The position numbers were made by a program, and so were the translations under genes. From contig JAUTXW010004486.1 in assembly GCA_030620095.1 (NCBI GenBank), positions 325,001-389,000 on the forward strand: 64,000 nucleotides of DNA, written 5' to 3'. This DNA comes from Kuschelorhynchus macadamiae (taxonomy: Eukaryota; Arthropoda; Insecta; Coleoptera; Curculionidae). Position 1 is the stretch's first letter; each line of letters starts with the position of its first letter. Below, piece after piece: positions 34,561 to 45,739 of the stretch. The notes beneath the pieces are model-generated. The model did not search any database. It saw only the letters and a program-made list of their open reading frames with translations, and had not been told where the DNA came from.

Positions 34561-36205
34561 ATGCCTACACGTAAATCGACCAAGAAAAACGCGAAAATAC
34601 CGACAGAAAGAAGTTCTTGACACCAACGAAAGTCAAATAGAAGAACTATGGCACGCGAGAGAAGTTATTACAGAAAGATTAAAAAGGTTTTTAACGTTTT
34701 TCGAAATTGAATCGGGAAAAGGTACAGAAAATATAGATAGGTTTCAGATCGAATGCAGATTAAAAAGCGTAGAAGAGGATTTTTCGGAGTACGACAAGAT
34801 ACAAACGCGTTTAGAATTTTTAGATAAGCGAACGAAAAATGCCAGGTTAGATACCGAATCGATTTTTTATAACAATATATCGCAGGCAAAAAAATTAATT
34901 GCTCGTGTTCATGATTTAAATCAAAGTAAAAGCATCAACACAGCCGGCAAGGTTGTCGCGGGTCAGCTGAGTTTCGGAGCAGGTGCAGGGTCGCGGGTTC
35001 CAGCCGGGCTGAGCGTGGTTGCCAGTTCCAAACTACCGGACTTAAATCTTCCAACGTTTCACGGAAAGTATGAGAGTTGCTATAGTTTTAAGGATGTTTT
35101 TAAGGCAGTTGTAGATAGTAGACAGGACGTAAGTGATATTAACAAACTTTTGATTTTAAAATCGTGTTTAAAAGATGATGCGGCGGTTTTAATTGAGTCC
35201 TTGGAGTTAATCGATAGAAATTATATAATAGCTTGGGACATTTTAAATCAAAGATTTGATCATAAAAGAGCCATCGTAAATACCCATGTAAACGCAATTT
35301 TATTTAACATACCAACTGTAACTCGTCAATCACCAAGCCATTTAAGAAAATTACTAGATACTTTGCATCAACATTTATCGGCACTCGAAAAACTACAATT
35401 ACCCGTAAAGCACTGGGATGCACTTCTTATTCCGTTAATCTTACAAAAAATCGACGATTATACAAGAAGAGAATGGGAAAACAAACAAACAGACCAAGAC
35501 AAAATGCCCACTTTCAAAGAATTTAAAGACTTTTTAACAAAAAAATGTTTTACAATGGAAGCGGTAACGAGTAACGAACAAACCAAAAAATCGTCACAAA
35601 CTAACCTACAGAATTTTAACGCCCAAAAACAAAACTATCAAAATCAATATCAGAAAAGAGTTTCATGTCCAATCACCCAGCAAACGAATTTTGACAATAA
35701 CGCACAACAAAGTCAAAACGTTGCAACATGTTATGTATGCAATCAAAAACACTTTTTATATCAATGCCCTACATTTTTAAATTTGCCTTTAAACGAAAAA
35801 TATAACGAAATAAACCAAAATAAACTCTGTAGCAATTGTTTAAGACCCGGACATTCTAAATCAAACTGCTTTGCAAGAGGTTGTAAAAAATGCAATTTAA
35901 AACACAACTCATCGTTACACGTAGATAATTATAGTCAAAATATCCAAAACCCAACGCGAAGTAATTTTCAAAACCAAAATAATGTTTCAACCAATTTGCC
36001 CCAATTTCAAACAAATCCAAGTTTCCAAAGAAGTACAACCGGCAACACCGCACCACACCAACAGGTAACCAATGCTCAGTCTGCGAACCCCCACCATGTT
36101 CCTATCCGAGATGCAGCATTAACCGGCGCTAGCTGTAGCGGGAGCGGAAAAATTTCAACCAGTCGACAGGGCGCGCGTTCGCAACCTGCGATATGCGTAA
36201 TTGAA
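34561..36205 (+). pseudogene. BEL/Pao gag, cut by the giant element
   Basis: Starts with ATG at 34561 in a basic N-terminus (MPTRKSTKKNAK). A one-base shift at ~34617 moves to the frame that stays open to the insertion. It contains the capsid-like DUF1759 segment (LPDLNLPTFHGKYESCYSFK, 35036 onward), the SHLRKLLDTL region, a Gln/Asn-rich linker, and two zinc knuckles: CYVCNQKHFLYQC at ~35730 and CSNCLRPGHSKSNC at ~35830, then CKKCNLKHNSSLH. The reading frame is broken at 36205 by the TIR of the 21-kb element. The C-terminal residues continue at 57271 and run towards the protease. In the undisturbed element Gag would form the particle and bind RNA. Confidence 0.85.
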
Positions 36206-36247
36206 CTGGGTTGCGATTTTGCACTTATCATTTCGTTAGTTAACGAA

Positions 36248-36271
36248 TCGCTAAATCACGTGATTTAGCGA
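36248..36271. promoter_or_regulatory. 24-bp perfect palindrome with CACGTG centre
   Basis: TCGCTAAATCACGTG followed by ATTTAGCGA is a perfect inverted repeat, three bases inside the left TIR of the giant element. The centre CACGTG is an E-box. Nothing similar sits next to the right TIR. It could be a transposase or host-factor site; function is inference. Confidence 0.6.
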
Positions 36272-36773
36272 AACAACTGACAAAGGTTGTGGTGTTTACA
36301 TTTTGGAGGAATCCAACATTAACCCTGGTTTGCCAAACCGTTACTGTGGCCAGATTATAACGGATATCATCCTTTATACTATTACCTAAATAAACAAGGA
36401 ATTTCAGAAATTCCCAGTATAAATTTCCATATAGAATATTTTAAAACGGATAATTAAATAGCTTATTATAAATAACTCAAACCGAAACTGTTTTCAATGT
36501 AATTTAAATCTTCTGTAATTATTATTCCTTATTTCAAGAAATAAAGCCCCGAATAATCGGCAACGTCGGAATTCTACCTTTTTCGAGTATACTCCAGATT
36601 TCTTTCGGGATCATTCGGAAAACGCCGAAGACGGTCGTAGTCATTTATAATTTCGACCTATTTGATGCGCGACGTTGTAATTGTTCTAGTTGGTGAAATA
36701 CCTAAGTGTTTTTCAGAAATCCAAGGGTTTTGTGTGGCTATTTTCAAGAATCTGTTTAAAAAACTTTAAGAAA

Positions 36774-36837
36774 ATGGTGCGAACTTGCTTTATTTGCAAA
36801 AAAGAAACGATTTAAACCCAGAAGTTTGTTTTCGAAG
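36774..36837 (+). pseudogene. THAP-domain first exon (frameshifted)
   Basis: Starts MVRTCFICKKET, then after a small shift LNPEVCFRR, and stops at a good donor (AG|GTAAGT). A short first exon with M-V-x2-C-x2-C and an x-P-x-V-x-F-x-R end is the usual beginning of a THAP zinc finger, whose second half (W, C-x2-H, AVP) lies in later exons. No continuation was found in the next 7 kb. The rest of the gene may be deleted or too diverged. Its position ~570 bp inside the left TIR suits the start of the giant element's own transposase. Confidence 0.45.
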
Positions 36838-36839
36838 GT

Positions 36840-38183
36840 AAGTAAGATATGTCATACCAGTGCTGTAGTTGAAGGGTCAAATCACCGTCTAATAGCGTTC
36901 TTATATTTGCAAATGAAGTATTGTTTTTGTATTGCACATTTCCGTTGGGCTTAAATTAATTTTTTATAACTTCAACTTATCTATAAAGTCGAAGACACTG
37001 ATGATAAACGGAGTACAGCGTTTTGCTAATTTATATATTTGTGAAAAGTCTCAAATATTCCTCTAAAATTTATCAAATCACCTTTTTTGAGGGGTTAATA
37101 AACAAAATAAATATACTATTTGGTAAAGCATAGGTACTAAATTTTAATTGAGTAAGCTGTAAGACCCACTATTTTATGTTGTCATTAATTACTCCAGGAT
37201 GGTTTGCATTTTTTATGAAATTTTCAAGGAATATATAGGGTAGTGTCGGAGTTCTCATATAGCAAGCATATACAAAAAATGAAAATAGCGCAATAGCGTT
37301 ACTTTACAATTTTTCATTTACCATAGATTTTCTTTAATGAATTTGAAATGCTTTAATTTATTGCCTAAAAATTTGGTTTTTAAAAATAAGTAATCAAAAA
37401 AGTAAATAAATACCATCCTGAGGAACATTATCCCAACTAGGGAGAATCTGTTTTTATCAGGTGATTTCGGTAATATAAATAATAATATAATATATTATAA
37501 TGAATGTTAAAAATATTAAACATCTTGGCACAAAATATTTATATTGTCAATAAGTGAAATGTATAGCGGGGAAGATGGATGGTGGGGAAAAAAGGGGGTA
37601 AATTGGGGGATAAATACTGTAAAGACATTGTTTTTCATAATATGGTTTTTGTGGTTTTTAGGGACACGAAGTTCAATTTTGCATTCATATTAATATTGGG
37701 CCTTGTTTATTGCTGATTTTCTGTAAATATGAATAGATCCAATACATGTAAAGGTGGTGCATTTTTATATAATATTACTTGCCTCGAGCCTGGCAAACAT
37801 TTAAAAGTAGTGTAACTTCGCTTAAATAGAACTAAAATGTGTTGGAAAAAGGGTGAAATCAAAATGTTTTGAAAAACAAACCCGATTTCAAAAAATAGGT
37901 TGCATTAAAAAGTGATAAACTATATTTTATTACATATTTCCTATGAAGTCGGTGATAAGCTGATAAAGAAAGGTATTAAATAAGCATTATACTCTTGGTA
38001 TAGACATCAAAACACAAAGTGGGTCCATGTAACAAAATTTAGTTTTATCTCCATCTTTAGTAAAAATAGTAATGAGAACTCACCCTTTTATTGGTTGTAT
38101 TTTGTTATAGAAATACTTGTTTTTTTAATGACTAAGCTTATTGCTAATAATAAATATTGCCACATGAACCATTACATAAATAT
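36840..38183. other. Unassigned interior of giant element
   Basis: AT-rich. No frame with recognisable motif follows the THAP-like exon. Confidence 0.35.
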
Positions 38184-38191
38184 GTCTTTTG

Positions 38192-39271
38192 CAGGCACGT
38201 AGCCAGGATTTCAGTTCTAGGGGGATCCAACCCCAATCCAACTGTCAAAACCAATTCAATGACGAAAAAATTATTAAGAAGAATGCTTTTTTTTCACTTG
38301 TTGCTAGTCCCCACTGCAAGTGCAACAGAATATGAAAAAAAGTTGCAAAAAACTAGTTATTTGCCAATATCTATTAAAACATTGCAGGTACAGCAATTAT
38401 GAAAATGTAAAAAATTATAGGTATATCTTGAGCAAATAGGACGTTGGCGACTTTTGCTTAATATTTTTAGGTTTTATATATTTAATAGTAGTGCGTAGTC
38501 ACTTTGTTAATATCGAGGTGAATGTGGTGCTATCTCCCATAGAGGGTCTGGAACCGTATTGCTACATTGAAAATCTGGATTTCTGGAAATTCTAAAACTA
38601 CTTTTAATGAGCGTTTGCTTAAAAGTTTTTCTTTTTTTGAGAATTCTAAATATTCCTCACTGTCAAAATCGAATATTTTTTGAGGTAATTTTTTTCAATC
38701 CCCAAAGGTAAATTCAATAATTTTCTTATTCCTTAAATCGTGTTTTGTATACGTAAAGATAAGAACTTCAAAATTGTGTGAAATTGGATCACGAAGAGAA
38801 ATTTTCAGCAGCTACCATATATTCTAAGTTTAATAATAATAATTTTTGTTGGAATTATCATAAATTTGATCTCGGCACGCATTTGCAATTTTGCTTATGA
38901 CAGGAGATTTTTGTGGAAGAAAAATAAAATTTATTTTCCTATCGATTTATGTTAGAAACTGTCGTACTTACGAAAAAATCATTAGGTGCGTCTTTGTTTA
39001 GGGTAGCCTTTCTTAATTTTTTACATTTACATACTTGGGCTTGTTAAAAAACCTGTCAAAAAGTTAGAATTTCAAAAAATAGCCTGCTTCCTAATTTTCC
39101 TGAGGTTCGAGTTAAAAAATAGCTGTAGTAAGCAGAGCCAATACTGAACGGCTAATCAGCAGTTATTGGAATTCTACTTTCGTAGGTTAAATTATGTAAA
39201 AAGTCCTAAATATTTTTAGGGTATCGTGCGGAGCGGGGGGGGGCTCCGGACCCCCCTAGACTACGTGCCTG
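38192..39271. mobile_element. Non-autonomous hAT element, 1.08 kb
   Basis: Terminal inverted repeats begin CAGGCACGTAG on both sides (11 bp perfect, then related G-rich sequence: TCTAGGGGGATCC and CTAGGGGGGTCC). The flanks are GTCTTTTG and GTCTTTAG, an 8-bp target duplication with one mismatch, as expected for hAT. No transposase. The right subterminal region has a run of G followed by CTCCGGACCCCCC, a strong GC hairpin in AT-rich DNA. Confidence 0.75.
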
Positions 39272-39332
39272 GTCTTTAGTCACAGATAATTATTGATACA
39301 ATTATATTAAATTAGCTTCTTGCTAACCTAAA

Positions 39333-39335
<3 letters not shown>

Positions 39336-39390
<55 letters not shown>
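39336..39390. repeat. (TA)n microsatellite
   Basis: About 55 bp of TA repeats shortly after the small hAT element. Confidence 0.95.
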
Positions 39391-39391
<1 letters not shown>

Positions 39392-39710
39392 CTATATAAA
39401 ATTTCCTCTAAATTTCCGATTTTGAAAATTGTCACTAAATCATTAAATATGTAATAGACGAGTTTAATTATTATATAAATAATGAAATATTAAATTAATA
39501 TGGTGTTACTTTTGTTTCGTCGATAATTGTAGTTGTTTGTTATTATATCAAACCGTTTATAAATAAATTATATCAAACTTTTAAACTTTGTTTTATTTTT
39601 ATAAACCACGTGTCCGGGTGAAAATTTATAAAGTGCACTTTCAATCTTGTTATTTAAATTTTTATAAAAAAAAATTAAGTTTCAAATATAGTGTAAAATA
39701 TTATACAGGG

Positions 39711-40262
39711 TGCTTCAGAATCACCAAAAAGTTTCGATGATTTTATTTTTAAACATCTTGCATTTTAATGCATTTATTTACTTTTTTTATTATTGATTTC
39801 TTGATAAAAGTTGGTGGTTCAAAAAAAAATATTTTTGATAGTAATAAACTTTAGATCAGGATGTTCAAAAAAGTGGAGTTCACTAACAATTTCAAAAAAG
39901 TAAAATTTTTCTGACGGTAGTTTTAAGGGCCATAAAAAATCGTAAATATAAACTGAGTAAAATTTTTTATATTGTAGTTATGGAGATATTTATGATCAAA
40001 TAGCAAAAAAACATTTGTCTATTTAAATCTTTCCTTAGCTATTACTAATATGACATAACTAATACTAAACCTTTATTTACGATTTTTTACGGCCGCGACA
40101 GTCACAAAAATTTTAATTTTTGAAATACACTTTTTCGTATTTTTTGAATGCCTTGTATATCTGATTTAAAGTTGAATATTGTGAAAACTATTTTTTTCTA
40201 CAAACACACAAGTTTTATCAAGAAGAAAGTTTTTCGAGAAATTGATAATAAAAAAGTTTTCC
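39711..40262. mobile_element. Foldback element, ~550 bp
   Basis: Begins TACAGGGTGCTTCAG. The left arm (to ~39945) and right arm (~40085-40262) are inverted, diverged copies: TTATTATTGATTTCTTGATA pairs with the complement of the segment at ~40240, and AAAAAATCGTAAATA near 39940 pairs with ~40085. The outermost right terminus is missing. Non-coding. Confidence 0.55.
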
Positions 40263-41700
40263 ATTTAGTGCAGACTTTTCCACGACATAATATCTAAATT
40301 AGTTGTTTTCAAGTTATTATTAAAACTCACTTTTGCAAAGTGAAGTCGTTCCTGTTCATCTTAGAACAAAAAAACTGTCATATCCACCATAATATTATTT
40401 GGGCTCAAAAAATATAGCAAATAATACATTATCTCAAAAATAGCTACGCCACTGGTAAGCCTCGCGAAGATATCTGACAGCGTTGCAATTTTCACCGCAA
40501 ACTATTCTTTATGCGATCAGTCCGTCTTTTTTCCACTCATACACAACAACAAATTGATGTTTGATTCTATTTATTTTATTTTTATGAATGAAATGCGGGG
40601 GCCTATTTCTTTTTGACGTCATTGGTAGCATCCATTTCTTAAATGGAAAATTGCATGTATTTTTTGACCAGGCCAGTTTCTCATTACGATTTGATAGTTA
40701 CTGTTAACCTTAAAATTATTTTGTTGACGTTGAGCAAAACACGACGAGTTTGTTTGGCCTAATTAAGTATACTTTATTGTTTTGAAAATAATTAAAAGGT
40801 GATGAAGAATTAAAAATCTGAAGCTTCTAAGGTCTGCCTGGAGATCCTTAATACTTTGTTTGTTACACTTTTAAAAGGGAAGATACAGCAGCATTGCTGG
40901 CATCAATTGATGATCGAATAATTATTGTACCTAATACCTACTAATATTCTAATAAAACAGACGTTAACAAATAAGTGGTGATTTCAAGAGACCTAAATTT
41001 GACTTTAATTAATCGCTACCTGTGAGTGCAGTGAAAAAAGGTGAACATTTTAGTGGATATTATATTGTGCTTTTCCAGAACAGATTTTAATGTTATTATA
41101 CCTTATTATAAAAGCGTAATATAACATTTTTGCACTTGTAGGAGGTTTTTCCAGATATTTTAGAGACATTAGAGAATATGATATTCTTAAAGGCACTGTC
41201 AGGTATTTCTAGGTAGGAAATAACTATTTTAAGATACATAACACCTTTTTAAATAAATAGGACACTAAGCAAACCCTTGTTAAAGAATCAACATTAAATT
41301 AAAATCTAATAAATTTAACAGACAATTGTTGAATACTTTAGTAAGCCATATCTTGAGATAGAGTTTAAGTTTTTTTTTCTTTAATGTCTACAAATTCAAT
41401 GTACTGTAGTGATAAATGCATAAATATCTTTATTAGAGTGGACTAGTTTTAGATGTACAAGTCAAAATTTTGTTATATTTATTCTGAATTAAATTTTTTT
41501 CCAAAATGAAATTTCCTACTTTAATTTCTAATACATTTGTTTTCTATGAATGGTAATAAAAATATGTTTTTATAATAACTTTCCAATATGTATTGTTTAA
41601 GACGATTTTTAATAAAATGGTAATATGGTTTAAATAAAATAGTAAAAGTTACACGCTTATTCTGTGTTCAAATTATTGAAATGCCTAATAGGATTTATTA
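40263..41700. other. Unassigned interior of giant element
   Basis: AT-rich. No coding motif or terminus recognised. Confidence 0.35.
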
Positions 41701-42390
41701 AATCATTAGAAAAATAAATTTTAATACTTTACCATTTAATTATAAAGTTTAAAACAAATACAAGCCCTTATTAAAGAAGGGCAACCACCAGCATTTAGAC
41801 CAGTTTACAAGAGTACAAAACGAAAAATTAACCCTTTGGCATTTTTGTAGAACTTTGCATTTTAGGATGCTTGGGCCCCATTTTTTCCCACTTCCATCAG
41901 TCTGTCTGTACGCAGCATAGCATAAAAACTACTTATCCAGTTGAATTTAAGTTTTCAACGGAATGGAAACATTTTAGTAACAATCGAATATGGCGAAACA
42001 AAATGGCGGCCTAATGAAATAAAATTGTATAAAACTCAAGTATATCATTAGAAAAATAAACAAATAAAATTTAATACTTTACCATTTAATTATAAAGTTT
42101 AAAATAAATACAAGCCCTTATTAAAGAAGGGCAACCACCAGCATTTAGACCAGTTTACAAGAGTAAAAATGAAAAATTATCCCTTTGACATTTTTGTAGA
42201 ACTTTGCAGTTTAGGGTGCTTGGGCCCAATGTTTTCCCACTTCCGTCAGTCTATCTGTACGCAGCATAGCATAAAAACTACTTATCCAGTTGAATTTAAG
42301 TTTTCAATGGAATGGAAACATTTTGGTAAAAATCGAATATGGCGAAACAAAATGGCGGCCTAATGAATTAAAATTGTATAAAACTCAAGT
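41701..42390 (-). repeat. Tandem 350-bp duplication with alpha-type cores
   Basis: Two direct copies with a period of about 350 bp and few differences (TTAATACTTTACCATTTAAT, AGGGCAACCACCAGCATTTA, CAGTCTGTCTGTACGCAGC, AACAAAATGGCGGCCTAATG). Each ends in an alpha unit in reverse orientation. A further diverged alpha unit follows to ~42470. The duplication looks recent. Confidence 0.85.
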
Positions 42391-43639
42391 GAGAAATAAA
42401 GACAGACTGGTAAAATTTTAGTCCGAATCTTGTATAACAAAACTAAATGACGGCCTAATAAATTATTTCAATATGCAGTAAATTGTAGTGACAATCTGTA
42501 CGAGGGAAATTGATTGCCATTTAAAGTGATCCCTCTCTAATATTTTTATTATTTCTCGTACTAAAAAATATTACATACAGTGTAATTTTTTACATGGAAT
42601 GCTCTGTATAAAGAAGCCGTTTTAAGAAATACTCTATTTGTAGCTGTTACGACTGAAATTTATATATTCAAAAATAATATGGCCATTTGTAGGCAGGTAT
42701 TAATTTTAGTTTCTTAAATATCATAGGTAGATACATCAGAAAATTTGGTACAAAGTTTTTTGGGAAGATATTTTTTAGCTTTTCATAGGTGTAAAAAATA
42801 GACAGGGTATTCATTTAATAAAAATATATATTTTGTCACTCTCTATATATTTCAAAGATACTGAGAATTACCATATGATTGAGAAGGAGAAAATTTACTT
42901 TGCGTTTTTTTTCATCGCATTAAAAATAATAAAATTACTGCACAGTTGATGCTATACCTAACAAGAGTAATTTTATCGTCTAAAAACTAAAAATCGCCCT
43001 TTGGAGAGTTTACATAACTACCAAAAGAAACAGTTGGAACTGAAAAATAAATATTTCCACTTTCATACCTTAACTTTTGGAAATATGTTTAAAGATTCAT
43101 ATATAATACTACCCGTAACTAATTTCATAGTGGTATCAATCTCTAACTCTCTATATCCCTGTAAATCTGTATCTATAAAATGCCTAAATATAATTATTTT
43201 TCTAGATTTAAGTGTAGTCATAAATCTGTAGTAAAAAATCAATTTTATATTTGTCACTAAATAAAAAAATATTAGAATTGGACATTTTTTTATTGTTCAA
43301 GTTGTTACAAGCTGAAATTAGTTTCAATTGCTGCTGAATTCTGGTGATACGTAAGTCCACATTATTTTCTTTTATGAAAGGTCCAAATGACTCACACTGT
43401 GACTTGAAATACCTAAAAAGAAGAAAAAGTACTGTAAAAAAATTGTTTTTAAAAAATCAGCTGCAAAAGAAGGATATTTTAAATGAAATAATATGCTATT
43501 AAAAAACTTATTGATAAAATAGGTATATTTCTAATTTTAGTGAAAAATTAAATGCAATACTCATATTCTTCTTAAGAAAATAAGAATATCCCTATAAATA
43601 TGGCTTTTTAAACTTTTGTTTCTAACCAACAGTATGTAT
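42391..43639. other. Unassigned interior of giant element
   Basis: AT-rich. Short frames on both strands at 43.0-43.26 kb are mutual shadows without motif. Confidence 0.35.
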
Positions 43640-44654
43640 AGTACCTCCAGGGTTGCCAGGCGTCCCGTATTTCAAGGGACAGTCCCGTATTTAACTGAAA
43701 TGTCCCGCGTCCCGTTCAATAGTGCTTTGGTCCCGTATTTTATAAGACATGACGAGAAACATGCAAAAAAAAATATTCATAAAATAAAAAAAAAATTATT
43801 AGTACATTATTACAATATTTCGAATCGATATAAATGATGTTTCGATATTCAAATTCAGCTCTATCGGATGTTTTGTTATCAGCCATGAGATGGCGCTAGA
43901 TGCTAGATCTGTGTACAGTGACTTTATACAGAGACAGTGGCGACAATAGAGCCCATCCGCCATATTGCTGCTAAATTTCTGAAGGTTTAAATGGGCGCAC
44001 ACATATTATCGATAGTTTTTCGCAAAATATGACTGAATTAATCAAGTTTAACACATTAATATGAAAAAATTGGATCAGCTAAATGGCTAATTATTAAATT
44101 TTTAATCAATTTTAGTTTAGAAAGAGATATATGGCCCACAAAAAAAATCGAAATTTAAATTTCCCGCCTTTACACTGACAAATTCTGTCAGGGCCACCTG
44201 TAAATGTGAGGTTATGTGTCATGTTATTGTTATTATTGTATCAATTTTTATTGCAAATACTGAAAATACTGTGTGAATTGCAAAATGCTTGTTTATGAAA
44301 AGTTTTGCTAGTTTGCTACCCTACCGTCAAATTATGTTATTGTTAAATTGCCACATGTTCTTAAATTTAAAAAGAGCTTGAGTTAAGTTCAGTTTCAACT
44401 TGGCAGAGCAAGGAAGCAAAAGTTTTTGGTGGCATAAATTCAGTTTAATAAATAAAACCACTTTCAAAATATTAGTTATCAGTCACTTTCCAGTTTCCAC
44501 ACTGAGTGTTTAAATTTGGTGGTGTTGTGTCGTAATTAGATTTAAAAAAGTTTTAAAGGAGCCATTTAAATTGTGTTGTGTAAAATGTGTTGTCTCTTGT
44601 AAGCTGGAAAATCAAATCCAATTATATTTTTGGAAAAACAGAGTATTAAGATAA

Positions 44655-44830
44655 ATACCTAGGTGTAATCGTTGACCCTGAATTGACATTTAATTTTCAA
44701 GCTGATGATACCGCTAAGAGAGAGTCTGCAGGATGTATAGGTTTATAATTAGCAATACTAATGACTTTACCAAGTTCACGGTGCTTCAAGAAGCTGTATC
44801 ATACCTACTTATGTCAGAAATTTGTTAGAC
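44655..44830 (+). pseudogene. Non-LTR retrotransposon scrap inside the P element
   Basis: Reads YLGVIVDPELTFNF, then ESAGCIGL and, after a stop, KLYHTY. The sequence KYLGV-x-D-x-L-F is the usual box downstream of the RT palm in Jockey/CR1-type ORF2, followed by the L...LY.SY segment. Short and stop-containing. Confidence 0.45.
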
Positions 44831-45739
44831 TCTTAAGATAGTTTTAGGTATATAGTCTGTTTCTGTTAAAGTAACTAAATAAATATGTTGAGTTTGAGTA
44901 ATAAATAAAAGTCGATAGCTACATAGATGTTTTAGTTAATAAGAAGTACCGTACTACCGTATCCACCTTGTCACCTAGGTCACAAGTTGGATACACTTCT
45001 GAATGTAGTACTAGACTGTAAGCGGCAAGTAACAAAGCAGGTAACAAAAGCATCAGTTACTCACAAGTAGCAGCACTCAATAATGACCTTAATACTGATT
45101 ATGTAGGTAAATATAATAAAATTAGAAAATATTAAAGATCAATAAAAGCCATAGTGATTATTCTAAATATTTATTTTAATACTATACCTTTTTAAAGATA
45201 TTTATTAAATAAAAAATATACAAAATTTTATACAGATGATCCACTAATACTAATTAACATTAACAGGTATTAATACTAGTTTTATGTGCTCAGAGCTAAT
45301 TTTATACATTATATAGTTTTAACAGATCAAAGCACTATACATTGATAATCCAAACTACAGATTACTAGCAAAATAACAGGGAACAAAAGAATGCCTTAAT
45401 ACAACTTTAAAAATTTATAGATTTATTAAAAAGAACCTATGACTTATTTAAACCTTTTAGAATTTATGTATTTCACATTGTCTGGCAATCCACTGTAATG
45501 ATTTTCACTCATCACATAGAAGCACCTGTCATTTTAATCAGAGGACTATGAAAATGATTTTTAAACCTTGTCTTGATGTTATGGGTCTGATGACTATGTT
45601 TAAGTATGTGACGACCTGGTAAATCTAAATCGAAAGTTGACAAATTTTTATAATAAAAATGATTGTATTAATATTTATCGTTAACATTCAAAAAATATAT
45701 AAGTTAAATCTAACATTGTAAAAAAATAGTTTATGCACG

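Noticed and set aside
36201..36210. AA or GAA as target duplication of the giant element
   Set aside because: Two or three bases are too few, and removing AA would shift the BEL gag frame; left as unresolved.
38157..38402. 81-codon frame as a protein
   Set aside because: It spans the boundary of a non-autonomous hAT element and has no motif.
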